Of a stretch of DNA of 64,000 bases, positions 7,922 through 15,127 are shown in pieces. This DNA comes from Pseudomonas putida. Lineage in GTDB: Bacteria > Pseudomonadota > Gammaproteobacteria > Pseudomonadales > Pseudomonadaceae. Numbering within the stretch: position 1 is the stretch's first letter; each line of letters opens with the position of its first letter. The notes beneath the pieces are model-generated. The model saw only the letters and a program-made list of their open reading frames with translations. It was not told the DNA's origin and searched no databases. The translations under genes were made by a program, and so were the position numbers. The stretch spans positions 62,001 to 126,000 of the forward strand of contig NZ_JANHLD010000003.1 of the NCBI RefSeq assembly GCF_028682455.1. Direction: 5' to 3'.

Positions 7922-8305
7922 TTATTTCACTTTGAACGTTACGGCGCCGGTGATCGGGTGGGTGTCGGACGAAACGGCTCGCCACTCCACTTTATAGGTG
8001 CCGGTTGTGAGGGGTGAGACAGGGGTAACGATCATCGTTTTAGGATCACTGCCGCCGGCCACGCTCGCCTTCACACCCATAGGTGAGTTTGGCATACCAG
8101 GCATGTCGGTCATGATCAACTTGGCTCCGGAAAACTGGGTTACCAAATTCTCGGAAAAGTGCAGCTCAATTTTTGCTGGGGCCTGACCGTTCTCACCTTC
8201 AGCCGGAGTTGAAGACAACAACTTTGGGTGAGCTTGCGCAACTGCACTGAGCAGTAGGCTGGATGCAATAGCGACGGCAACAACACAGGACTTGAAAACA
8301 GACAT
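7922..8305 (-). CDS. copC: Periplasmic copper-binding protein CopC
   Basis: 127 residues with a signal peptide cut after AVAQA, giving a mature N-terminal His (HPKLLSSTPAEGE), the Cu(II) ligand in CopC proteins. The CopC/YobA fold markers follow: IELHFSENLV, a Met-rich stretch (MTDMPGMPNSPM) for Cu(I), and WRAVSSDTHPITGAVTFKV with the second His/Asp pair. Two bases separate it from copD. Its natural promoter would have been far upstream at copA; the gene now starts 70 bases from the stop codon of a stranded copB end and 88 bases from the mobile element. Confidence 0.93.
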   Translation of the reverse strand: MSVFKSCVVAVAIASSLLLSAVAQAHPKLLSSTPAEGENGQAPAKIELHFSENLVTQFSGAKLIMTDMPGMPNSPMGVKASVAGGSDPKTMIVTPVSPLTTGTYKVEWRAVSSDTHPITGAVTFKVK

Positions 8306-8374
8306 GCAAGGCTCCTCACAGCGCTTAGCTGTTGTAATGAGGTTAGGTAATTATTTGGTGCCGCTAACTTCGAT

Positions 8375-8392
8375 TTAGAACCACACTCGGAC
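8375..8392 (-). pseudogene. Stranded 3' end of copB
   Basis: On the minus strand this reads Val-Arg-Val-Trp-Phe-stop (GTC CGA GTG TGG TTC TAA). The copB body at 14189-15117 ends with the same Val-Arg-Val codons and is then interrupted. These bases are therefore the true last codons of copB, left on the far side of the inserted element. Eight of the bases (8385-8392) are the target duplication. Confidence 0.85.
8385..8392 (+). repeat. Target site duplication, left copy
   Basis: ACTCGGAC directly abuts the left terminal repeat at 8393 and is identical to 14189-14196. Eight bases is the usual IS66-family duplication length. Confidence 0.9.
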
Positions 8393-8414
8393 GTAACCGT
8401 CCGGCCAACTCACC
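8393..8414 (+). repeat. Left terminal inverted repeat of the IS66-family element
   Basis: Begins GTAACCGTC and ends CCAACTCACC. It pairs with 14167-14188 over 22 bases with one mismatch at position 10. The GTAA start is typical of IS66 ends. Confidence 0.9.
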
Positions 8415-8438
8415 TTCCTGACCCCGACGCCAAAGGCG

Positions 8439-8469
8439 ATGGTGTCCACCTAATTTAAGTGGACACCAT
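8439..8469. promoter_or_regulatory. Palindrome ahead of tnpA
   Basis: Perfect 11-bp arms (ATGGTGTCCAC and GTGGACACCAT) around a 9-base AT loop, 26 bases before the tnpA start. It could be a transposase operator or a transcript hairpin that blocks read-in. The role is inferred. Confidence 0.4.
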
Positions 8470-8495
8470 TTCTAGCCTTTTAAGCGGGTCTTTCC

Positions 8496-8828
8496 ATGCA
8501 GTCACAACGCCGTTCCTATTCAAAATCCTTCAAGGCCCAAGTTGTCCAAGAGTGCGCCCAGCCCGGCGCATCGATTGCCAGCGTCGCGCAGAAGCACAGC
8601 CTTAACGCGAACCTCGTACATAAATGGATTAGGGTACTCACGAACAAAACCATGGCGCTGCAACCTGCTTTCATTCCAGTGCCCTTGCCGCTAGCCGGAG
8701 GACATTCGCAGGCAGCTTCATCAAGTATCTGCATTGAAATCCAGCACCCGCGTGGCACCGTCAAAGTGAACTGGCCGACCGAAAGCGCTGTCGCCTGTGC
8801 CACCTTTCTGCGAGACCTGTTGGAATGA
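8496..8828 (+). CDS. tnpA: IS66-family TnpA (helix-turn-helix accessory protein)
   Basis: 110 residues. The N-terminal helix-turn-helix (SYSKSFKAQVVQECAQPG then SIASVAQKHSLNANLVHKWI) is the IS3/IS911-like domain that IS66 TnpA carries. The C-terminal half (ICIEIQHPRGTVKVNWP) is typical of the family. It overlaps tnpB by four bases (ATGA). It is needed with TnpB for IS66 transposition, though it is not the catalytic subunit. Complete length, no visible lesion. Confidence 0.93.
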   Translation: MQSQRRSYSKSFKAQVVQECAQPGASIASVAQKHSLNANLVHKWIRVLTNKTMALQPAFIPVPLPLAGGHSQAASSSICIEIQHPRGTVKVNWPTESAVACATFLRDLLE

Positions 8829-9160
8829 TTCGGATCGATGCCATCTGGCTTGCCACCGAGCCTATGGACATGCGCGCCGGTACCGAGACCGCGCTGGCCA
8901 GGGTGATCGCGGTGTTCGGTGTGGCGAAGCCGCACTGCGCATACCTCTTCGCTAATCGCCGTGCCAACCGAATGAAAGTCTTGGTGCATGACGGTGTGGG
9001 CATTTGGCTGGCAGCGCGACGATTGAACCAAGGCAAGTTTCATTGGCCCGGCATCCGTCACGGATCGGAAGTCGAACTCGATAACGAGCAACTTCAAGCC
9101 TTGGTACTGGGTTTGCCGTGGCAGCGGGTCGGCGCAGGCAGCGCGATCACAGTGCTTTAG
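8825..9160 (+). CDS. tnpB: IS66-family TnpB (Orf2)
   Basis: 111 residues and complete. The family opening is IWLATEPMDMRAGTETALARV and the core is HCAYLFANRRANRMKVLVHDG then IWLAARRLNQGKFHWP. TnpB is an accessory transposition protein unique to IS66. Coupled to tnpA by a four-base overlap; tnpC follows after 61 bases. Confidence 0.94.
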   Translation: MIRIDAIWLATEPMDMRAGTETALARVIAVFGVAKPHCAYLFANRRANRMKVLVHDGVGIWLAARRLNQGKFHWPGIRHGSEVELDNEQLQALVLGLPWQRVGAGSAITVL

Positions 9161-9221
9161 CCCCTGCCATTAGCCCATCGGTTTATCGCTGTTGACGACC
9201 TACTCTGACACAATCAGCGGC

Positions 9222-10757
9222 ATGACTTCCTCGCCCAATCTCGACCAGATGACACCGGAACAGCTGCGCGGCTTGGCCGAACAGGCTATGCAGTTGCTGT
9301 CCCAGGTCGACTCCATGAGCCAGAAAATCCAACGCCTCGAAACGGTCAACGAGCAACTGGCTCATGAAATCGCCATCCTCAAGCGACACAAGTTCGCCAA
9401 GCGCAGCGAGCAACTGAGCCCCGACCAAGGCAGTCTGCTTGATGATCTGCTCGATACCGATATCGCAGCTATCGAAGCCGAGCTGAAGGCAGCCAATCCG
9501 CCGGCCGCACCGGCCGAGCCACGTCATAAGCCCAAGCGTGCACCACTGCCGCCGCAGTTTCCGCGAACCGTGATCCGTCACGAACCAGAGAATACTCAGT
9601 GCGTGTGCGGCTGCCAGCTTCAGCGAATCGGCGAAGACGTCAGCGAGAAGCTCGATTACACTCCGGGCGTGTTCACAGTTGAGCGGCATGTGCGTGGAAA
9701 ATGGACGTGTCGTCAGTGTGAAACACTGATCCAGGCGCCTGTACCGGCCCAAGTGATCGACAAGGGCATCCCGACCGCAGGCCTGTTGGCCCACGTGATG
9801 GTGGCGAAGTTCGCCGACCATTTACCGCTGTACCGGCAGGAGAAGATTTTTGGTCGGGCCGGACTGCCCATCGCCCGTTCGACACTGGCGCAATGGATCG
9901 GACAGACCGGTGTGCAGCTCCAGCCTCTGGTCGATGCGCTGCGTGAGCATGTGTTGGCCCAGGGCGTGATCCACGCCGATGAGACCCCGGTTCAGATGCT
10001 CGCACCAGGCGAAAAGAAAACCCACCGCGCTTACGTGTGGGCCTATAGCACCACGCCTTTCTCGGCCCTAAAGGCCGTGGTCTACGACTTCAGCCCCAGC
10101 CGTGCCGGCGAACATGCGCGTAACTTCCTGGGCACGTGGAACGGTAAGCTGGTCTGCGATGACTTCGCCGGCTACAAGGCCAGCTTCGAGCTGGGCATCA
10201 CCGAAATCGGCTGCATGGCCCATGCACGCCGCAAATTCTTCGACCTGCATGCAGCCAATAAAAGCCAGTTGGCGGAGCAGGCGCTTCACTCGATTGGCGG
10301 GTTGTATGAAGTCGAGCGACACGCCAAGGAAATGAGCGACGAAGCCCGCTGGCGATTACGTCAGGAAACAGCGGTGCCCATCGCTGAAAAACTGCATGAG
10401 TGGATGTTGGCCCAACGCGAACTTGTGCCCGAGGGTTCGGCCACGGCCAAGGCCCTGGATTACAGCCTTAAACGCTGGGTAGCGCTGACGCGCTACCTGG
10501 AAGATGGTGCTGTGCCCATCGACAATAACCAGATCGAGAATTTGATCCGGCCGTGGGCGCTTGGGCGCTCGAACTGGTTATTTGCCGGGTCGCTGCGCAG
10601 TGGAAAAAGGGCGGCGGCAATCATGAGCCTGATCCAGTCGGCGCGTATGAATGGGCACGATCCGTATGCCTATCTCAAGGATGTACTGATGCGGCTTCCG
10701 ACACAGCGGGCGAGCGAAATCACGCAATTACTCCCGCAGCATTGGATGCTTGCCTGA
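9222..10757 (+). CDS. tnpC: IS66-family transposase TnpC (DDE)
   Basis: 511 residues. An N-terminal leucine-zipper-like coiled coil (about 10-60, including QLLSQVDSMSQKIQRLETVN) is followed by a zinc-finger-like part (CVCGCQL, WTCRQCE). The DDE domain has HADETPVQMLAPG, VCDDFAGYKASFE and the late acidic residue in IDNNQIENLIRPWALGR. The C-terminal tail (LPQHWM) matches the IS66 C-terminal domain. The ATG at 9222 is preferred over a TTG ten codons upstream. Intact, so the element could still encode an active transposase. Confidence 0.94.
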   Translation: MTSSPNLDQMTPEQLRGLAEQAMQLLSQVDSMSQKIQRLETVNEQLAHEIAILKRHKFAKRSEQLSPDQGSLLDDLLDTDIAAIEAELKAANPPAAPAEPRHKPKRAPLPPQFPRTVIRHEPENTQCVCGCQLQRIGEDVSEKLDYTPGVFTVERHVRGKWTCRQCETLIQAPVPAQVIDKGIPTAGLLAHVMVAKFADHLPLYRQEKIFGRAGLPIARSTLAQWIGQTGVQLQPLVDALREHVLAQGVIHADETPVQMLAPGEKKTHRAYVWAYSTTPFSALKAVVYDFSPSRAGEHARNFLGTWNGKLVCDDFAGYKASFELGITEIGCMAHARRKFFDLHAANKSQLAEQALHSIGGLYEVERHAKEMSDEARWRLRQETAVPIAEKLHEWMLAQRELVPEGSATAKALDYSLKRWVALTRYLEDGAVPIDNNQIENLIRPWALGRSNWLFAGSLRSGKRAAAIMSLIQSARMNGHDPYAYLKDVLMRLPTQRASEITQLLPQHWMLA

Positions 10758-10790
10758 GGCAGGCTAAGTGGACTTCGCCAAATAGTCAGC

Positions 10791-11324
10791 TCAAAGGCTG
10801 ATTGGCATCAACAATTCGGAAGCGACTTTTCTCAGCATGTAGGTTTCGCGCAGAATTGATTGCCCCATCGAAGACTCGTGCCGCTGCATAACGGCTTCAT
10901 TGTGCGTGATTGCTTCATGCAGGTTGATCCAGACAGGCCGCATACCATTAGCGATTTCGTGGCTTTCCATTCTCACGGGCTCTAGCTGGGGCGCTACTTC
11001 GCATTGATAAAAATGCGAGGTCATGTGCATCAGATCGTACTGTGGCTTCCAGTAGGACCGGTACTCCTCGATGTAACCGTAGTGCTGGAGCACCTGTATT
11101 TCACGGGCACCAGTCTCTTCCTCCAGCTCACGCTTCAGGCCTGTGACAATGTCCTCGTCAACATCAAGGCCGCCTCCAGGAAAGCTGAAGTCGTTATAGC
11201 GCTCGGTGAACAGCAACAGGATCTGCTCACCCCGCATCACGATGCCGCGTGCTGCATGTCGACGGAATACTCTGCCCTGCTTGGATTTCAGCTCGGGGTG
11301 AACAATTTCAGTTATGAGTTGCAT
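10791..11324 (-). CDS. NUDIX hydrolase, passenger gene
   Basis: 177 residues with a full Nudix box (GGGLDVDEDIVTGLKRELEE then ETG) that supplies the metal-binding Glu residues. Such enzymes hydrolyse nucleoside diphosphates linked to another group; the substrate here is unknown. It ends 33 bases from the tnpC stop, convergent with it, and lies inside the element ends. It may be an NTP-cleaning enzyme carried as stress cargo with the universal stress protein next door. Confidence 0.88.
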   Translation of the reverse strand: MQLITEIVHPELKSKQGRVFRRHAARGIVMRGEQILLLFTERYNDFSFPGGGLDVDEDIVTGLKRELEEETGAREIQVLQHYGYIEEYRSYWKPQYDLMHMTSHFYQCEVAPQLEPVRMESHEIANGMRPVWINLHEAITHNEAVMQRHESSMGQSILRETYMLRKVASELLMPISL

Positions 11325-11415
11325 GGGGCTCGTTACGGCAAGATCAGTTAGTCATCGTCCAGGGTGGCCACGGCATTTCCGCAGTTCTGGAAATACTGTG
11401 GCCAGTGGAACTGGC

Positions 11416-12267
11416 TCAGCGAAGCAGCAATACGGGTAAAGTGGATGTTCGCAGCATCGTCGTGGTCGTGCTACCTATCAGAAACTGCCTGATGCGTGAG
11501 TGCCCGTACGCCCCCATGACCAAGAGGTCAATGCCGTGCTCTGCCTGATACGCATGCAGTGTGGACTCTACTTCGCCTGGGCGGATCTCGGTATGCACCA
11601 GCGAGCCGGAAGAGGCAAGCGTGGTTCGTGCCTTCTCCAGCGCGTTCTGGTTGTCTTCAGAATCCGCTCCAACCATGACGATATGAATTGGCAGGCCTTC
11701 ACACAGCGGGCTTGAAGCAAGCATCTGTACGGTCTTGTGGCATGTAGCACTGCCGTCAAATGCCACCATGACCGTTTCAGGTTTCCTGAAATGGCTGGTT
11801 GTAATCAGGATGGGGCGGTGGATAGTTCGGACTACCGCTTCAATCTGGCTGCCAAGACTTTGGGCACTGCGCGTGCTGTCCTCACCGACTCTTCCAATCA
11901 CCAGTAACCGAATATCGTCTTGGAGATCGCTCAGGCTCTCGACGAGATGGCCATGGCGCTGCTTCATATCGGGTGACATGGCGCCAGAGTGGACTGTTCG
12001 CTCGCGAGCTTTTTCAAGCATGTGCTGCCCATGCTCCAAGGCCAGTTTTGCCCGCTGCGCATCCAGCGTGGCCAACTCTTCCAGTAGATGTTCTCTGCTA
12101 CCGAGACCGATATTGCCGCTAAGATCAGCGGATGCAGGATACTTCTCCTTATCCAGCACATGAAGCAAGGTCAGGGGAGCGCTGAGTCGTTGCGAGGCCC
12201 ATGCTGCGTAATCGCAGACCGCCAATGAGGATTGTGAGTTATCAATGCATGCCATTACGTGGGTCAT
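11416..12267 (-). CDS. Tandem universal stress protein (UspA family), passenger gene
   Basis: 283 residues forming two Usp domains (about 1-145 and 160-283). The second ends with LLVMGAYGHSRIRQFLIGST, the G-2x-G-9x-G-S/T ATP-binding signature. The first keeps LLVIGRVGEDS but is degenerate. It starts 11 bases after the sulP stop, so the two form one operon. Pairing of UspA with SulP transporters is seen in other bacteria and suggests the Usp regulates or senses transport. Its location inside a transposable element is the unusual part. Confidence 0.88.
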   Translation of the reverse strand: MTHVMACIDNSQSSLAVCDYAAWASQRLSAPLTLLHVLDKEKYPASADLSGNIGLGSREHLLEELATLDAQRAKLALEHGQHMLEKARERTVHSGAMSPDMKQRHGHLVESLSDLQDDIRLLVIGRVGEDSTRSAQSLGSQIEAVVRTIHRPILITTSHFRKPETVMVAFDGSATCHKTVQMLASSPLCEGLPIHIVMVGADSEDNQNALEKARTTLASSGSLVHTEIRPGEVESTLHAYQAEHGIDLLVMGAYGHSRIRQFLIGSTTTTMLRTSTLPVLLLR

Positions 12268-12278
12268 TGTCGTTCTCC

Positions 12279-13766
12279 TTAGTGGCTCATGAGCTTGTCG
12301 ATGGCGCCGGGCTTGTCATGCACGCCGAAGCGGTCAACGATTGTTGCGCTGGCTTCATTGAGACCGAGCACTTCAACCTCAGCTCCTTCGCGTCGGAACT
12401 TGATTACGACCTTATCCAGCGCTGCGACGGCGGTGATATCCCAGAAATGCGCCTGTGTGAGATCGATGGTGACCTTGTTGAGCGCCTCCTTGAAGTCAAA
12501 AACCTCAGTGAACTTGTCCGCAGAGCTAAAGAACACCTGGCCCACGACGCGGTAAGTCCGATGCGATTTCGTCTCTTCAAGAGTGCTCTTGATATCCAGG
12601 TAGTGCCCGACCTTGTTTGCGAAGAACAGGGAGGCCAGCAGCACACCTACCAGTACGCCGTAAGCCAGATTGTGAGTGGCCACGACGACCACGACGGTCG
12701 CCACCATGACGAGGTTGGTCGACAGCGGATGCTCTTTCAGATTACGCAAGGAATCCCAGCTAAAGGTGCCGATGGACACCATGATCATTACAGCCACGAG
12801 TGCGGCCATAGGGATTTTGGAGAGCCATTCGCCAAGAAATACCACCATCAGCAGCAGGAAAACGCCGGCACACAATGTCGAGAGACGGGTGCGGCCGCCA
12901 GATTTCACGTTGATGATCGACTGGCCGATCATGGCGCAACCTGCCATACCGCCAAGCATGCCGGCAGCGATGTTGGCCACACCCTGGCCTTTGCACTCGC
13001 GGTTTTTGTTGCTGGTGGTATCCGTCAGGTCGTCGACGATGGTCGCGGTCATCATCGACTCCAGTAGGCCTACAACTGCCAGCGCTGCGGAGTAAGGAAA
13101 GATGATCCGCAGGGTTTCAAAGTTCAGCGGCACTTCAGGCCACAGAAAAATCGGCAGCGTGTCCGGCAGTTGGCCCATGTCACCGACGGTGCGGATATCC
13201 AAACCGAGGTAAATGGCGATGGCAGTCAGCGTCAGAATGCACACCAACGGAGAGGGAATCAGCTTGCCGATTTTCGGTACATACGGGAACAGGTAGATGA
13301 TTCCCAGGCCCGCAGCGGTCATGGCATAGACATGCCAGGTGACATTGGTCAGCTCAGGCAATTGCGCCATAAAAATCAGAATCGCCAATGCGTTTACGAA
13401 GCCGGTGACTACCGAACGTGAAACAAAGCGCATCAACGAGCCAAGCTTCAGGTAGCCGGCAAGGATTTGAAGTACGCCACATAGTAGAGTCGCGGCCAGC
13501 AGGTACTGGAGTCCATGCTCTTTTACCAGCGTAACCATCAGCAGTGCCATGGCGCCTGTCGCCGCCGAGATCATTCCGGGGCGCCCGCCGACAAAGGCGA
13601 TGACAGCACAGATACAGAAGGAGGCGTAGAGACCGACTTTGGGATCTACCCCGGCGATGATGGAAAAGGCGATGGCTTCCGGGATCAGCGCGAGTGCGAC
13701 CACCAGCCCCGCGAGCACGTCGGCACGGACGTTGGAAAACCACGTTTGTCTAAGTTTTTGCAGCAT
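12279..13766 (-). CDS. SulP-family anion transporter with STAS domain, passenger gene
   Basis: 495 residues with about 10-12 membrane helices and the SulP opening (RADVLAGLVVALALIPEAIA then FSIIAGVDPKVGLYASF). The conserved MLGGMAGCAMIGQSIINVKSG follows, and a C-terminal STAS domain runs from about 385 (FSSADKFTEVFDFKEAL onward). The ATG at 13766 is used; a TTG four codons upstream is possible. SulP proteins carry sulfate, bicarbonate or related anions; which one is not visible here. Same operon as the Usp gene. Confidence 0.88.
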   Translation of the reverse strand: MLQKLRQTWFSNVRADVLAGLVVALALIPEAIAFSIIAGVDPKVGLYASFCICAVIAFVGGRPGMISAATGAMALLMVTLVKEHGLQYLLAATLLCGVLQILAGYLKLGSLMRFVSRSVVTGFVNALAILIFMAQLPELTNVTWHVYAMTAAGLGIIYLFPYVPKIGKLIPSPLVCILTLTAIAIYLGLDIRTVGDMGQLPDTLPIFLWPEVPLNFETLRIIFPYSAALAVVGLLESMMTATIVDDLTDTTSNKNRECKGQGVANIAAGMLGGMAGCAMIGQSIINVKSGGRTRLSTLCAGVFLLLMVVFLGEWLSKIPMAALVAVMIMVSIGTFSWDSLRNLKEHPLSTNLVMVATVVVVVATHNLAYGVLVGVLLASLFFANKVGHYLDIKSTLEETKSHRTYRVVGQVFFSSADKFTEVFDFKEALNKVTIDLTQAHFWDITAVAALDKVVIKFRREGAEVEVLGLNEASATIVDRFGVHDKPGAIDKLMSH

Positions 13767-14166
13767 ATAAATATCCAAGGCAAAGCATCGCGCACGCCAA
13801 GGGAGTGGCGAGCGAATCGATACAAATTCAAATTTTGAGGATTTTTTGCTGTGTGCTTAAGGTGTAAAACCAGGCGTACAGCAGTGAGCACCCGCGAGCG
13901 AGGCTAGCGGAAGCAGGTTGTTGCGAGGGGGCGTAGCGCTAAGGCGGCGTAGGCTGCCAGTAGATCGTTTGGAGTACAGTCATGCTGATGTTCCTGTAGC
14001 TCAAGGGGTATGCGGAGCCGAAGTATACAATGAAGCCATCGTCGATTGCGACCCGCTGGCAGGCTCTGCATGACCTACGTCAGATACAGGCTTATTCAAT
14101 GGGTATACCTGCGGGCAAGGCTTTGTTTTCCACCCGTTCTTGTCCGAGCTGGTCTGTGTGCTGAGG
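13767..14166. other. Non-coding part of the element between sulP and its right end
   Basis: About 400 bases with no supported gene. It must hold the promoter of the leftward sulP-usp operon, but I see no confident promoter or operator. Confidence 0.5.
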
Positions 14167-14188
14167 GGTGAGTTGGCCAGACGGTTAC
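14167..14188 (-). repeat. Right terminal inverted repeat of the IS66-family element
   Basis: Reads GGTGAGTTGGCCAGACGG then TTAC and is the inverse of 8393-14 with one mismatch. Its last four bases, entered from copB, supply the new copB stop codon. Confidence 0.9.
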
Positions 14189-15117
14189 ACTCGGACGCCG
14201 AGCACTAGGCGTGCTTCGTTATTATCTTCGCCTTCATCGCGGGCATAGTCTGCGGTTTTGCCGTAAGCCCGATTCCAAGTTACACCGACGTAAGGTGTGA
14301 ATTGCGGACGGATTTCGTACCGGAGCCGCAAACCAATCTCACTTTCAGACAGCCCTGATCCAACTCCACGTTGGGGATCGTTTTTGCCATAGAAATTGAA
14401 TTCTGCCGTCGGTTGCAGAATCAGCTTATTGGTAAGGAGAATGTCGTAGTCACCCTCCAACCGAGCAGCGGTCTGGCCACCTTCACCCAGATAAGCAGTA
14501 GCCTGGGCCTCGAAATTGTAGAGCGCCAGGCCCTGAATACCGAAAGCAGCCCACGTTTGTGGGTCGCCTGGTTTGAAGTCTTGACGAACCCCACCGACTA
14601 AATCCCACCAAGGGCTAATGGAGTGGCCCCAAAGTGCCTGAACCTCTGCTTCCTCAGTCTTCCCATTGGTGCGCTCACCTTCGGAGCGCAACCATAGCCG
14701 ATCAACATCTCCCCCTATCCAACCTTGTGCTTCCCAGTTCAGCGCGCTTCCATCGTCAGCATCCTGCCATTCCAGTTTTTCAAATATAAAAAATGAGTTG
14801 ATTGCAGTGTCATGAACTTCATGACCACCAGGGGCGTTATAGACTGCGGCTCTGTCAGCATCGGTAAGTGGTGGTATCGGAGTCCGGCTTTGAGTTAGTG
14901 GTTGCTTGGCGGGCTGCATACCCTCCATTTTGCTGTGATCCATGCCCTGCATCTGGCTGTGATCCATGCCCTGCATTTGGCCGTGATCCATGCCCTGCAT
15001 CTGCCCAGCGGCCACGCCCTGGCTAGACTCAGCAGCTGCCGGCAAGGCAACACCAGCAGTGAGAGCGACCGTGAGTACAGCCGAGTGCATGCGAGTCCCG
15101 CTTAAGAAATTACTCAT
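14185..15117 (-). CDS. copB: Outer-membrane copper resistance protein CopB, last two residues lost
   Basis: 310 residues with a signal peptide (ending LPAAAES), then a Met/His-rich segment of repeated MQGMDHGQ/S units (about 35-60) and a beta-barrel domain with many alternating strands (EIGLRLRYEIRPQFTPYVGV near the end). CopB binds copper and sits in the outer membrane. AAGGAG six bases ahead of the ATG at 15117 decides the start. The protein now ends GVRV-stop because the stop is formed by the terminal GTAA of the inserted element. The original end, Trp-Phe, is stranded at 8375-8383. Loss of the C-terminal aromatic may weaken barrel assembly. Ten bases separate it from copA. Confidence 0.9.
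   Translation of the reverse strand: MSNFLSGTRMHSAVLTVALTAGVALPAAAESSQGVAAGQMQGMDHGQMQGMDHSQMQGMDHSKMEGMQPAKQPLTQSRTPIPPLTDADRAAVYNAPGGHEVHDTAINSFFIFEKLEWQDADDGSALNWEAQGWIGGDVDRLWLRSEGERTNGKTEEAEVQALWGHSISPWWDLVGGVRQDFKPGDPQTWAAFGIQGLALYNFEAQATAYLGEGGQTAARLEGDYDILLTNKLILQPTAEFNFYGKNDPQRGVGSGLSESEIGLRLRYEIRPQFTPYVGVTWNRAYGKTADYARDEGEDNNEARLVLGVRV
14189..14196 (+). repeat. Target site duplication, right copy
   Basis: ACTCGGAC, adjoining the right terminal repeat and identical to 8385-8392. Confidence 0.9.
14917..15006 (-). repeat. 24-bp tandem repeats in copB coding Met-Asp-His units
   Basis: About four units of 24 bases, each beginning CATGCCCTGCAT (plus strand) with small changes, encode copies of Gly-Met-Asp-His-x-x-Met-x. 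These form the copper-binding repeat region of CopB. Copy number may vary by recombination without a frameshift. Confidence 0.9.
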
Positions 15118-15127
15118 AGCCATCTCC

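Larger units (their letters stand above)
8393..14188 (+). mobile_element. IS66-family element with passenger genes, inserted in copB
   Basis: A 5796-bp unit. The left end begins GTAACCGTCCGGCC and the right end, read inward on the other strand, begins GTAACCGTCTGGCC; the terminal repeats match over 22 bases with one mismatch. The element is flanked by the 8-bp direct repeat ACTCGGAC, and removing it rejoins copB in frame to its last two codons. It carries tnpA-tnpB-tnpC in the left half, which is a complete IS66 set. The right half carries a NUDIX gene, a universal stress protein gene and a sulP gene in the opposite orientation. It separates copAB from copCD. The ends and duplication are seen in the sequence; current mobility is not known. 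Confidence 0.9.

Noticed and set aside
8393..10790. A simple 2.4-kb IS66 copy ending just after tnpC
   Set aside because: No matching terminal repeat lies after tnpC; the matching end and target duplication are at 14167-14196.
14917..15006. CRISPR-like tandem repeats
   Set aside because: Units are contiguous 24-mers coding Met-Asp-His repeats of CopB, with no spacers.
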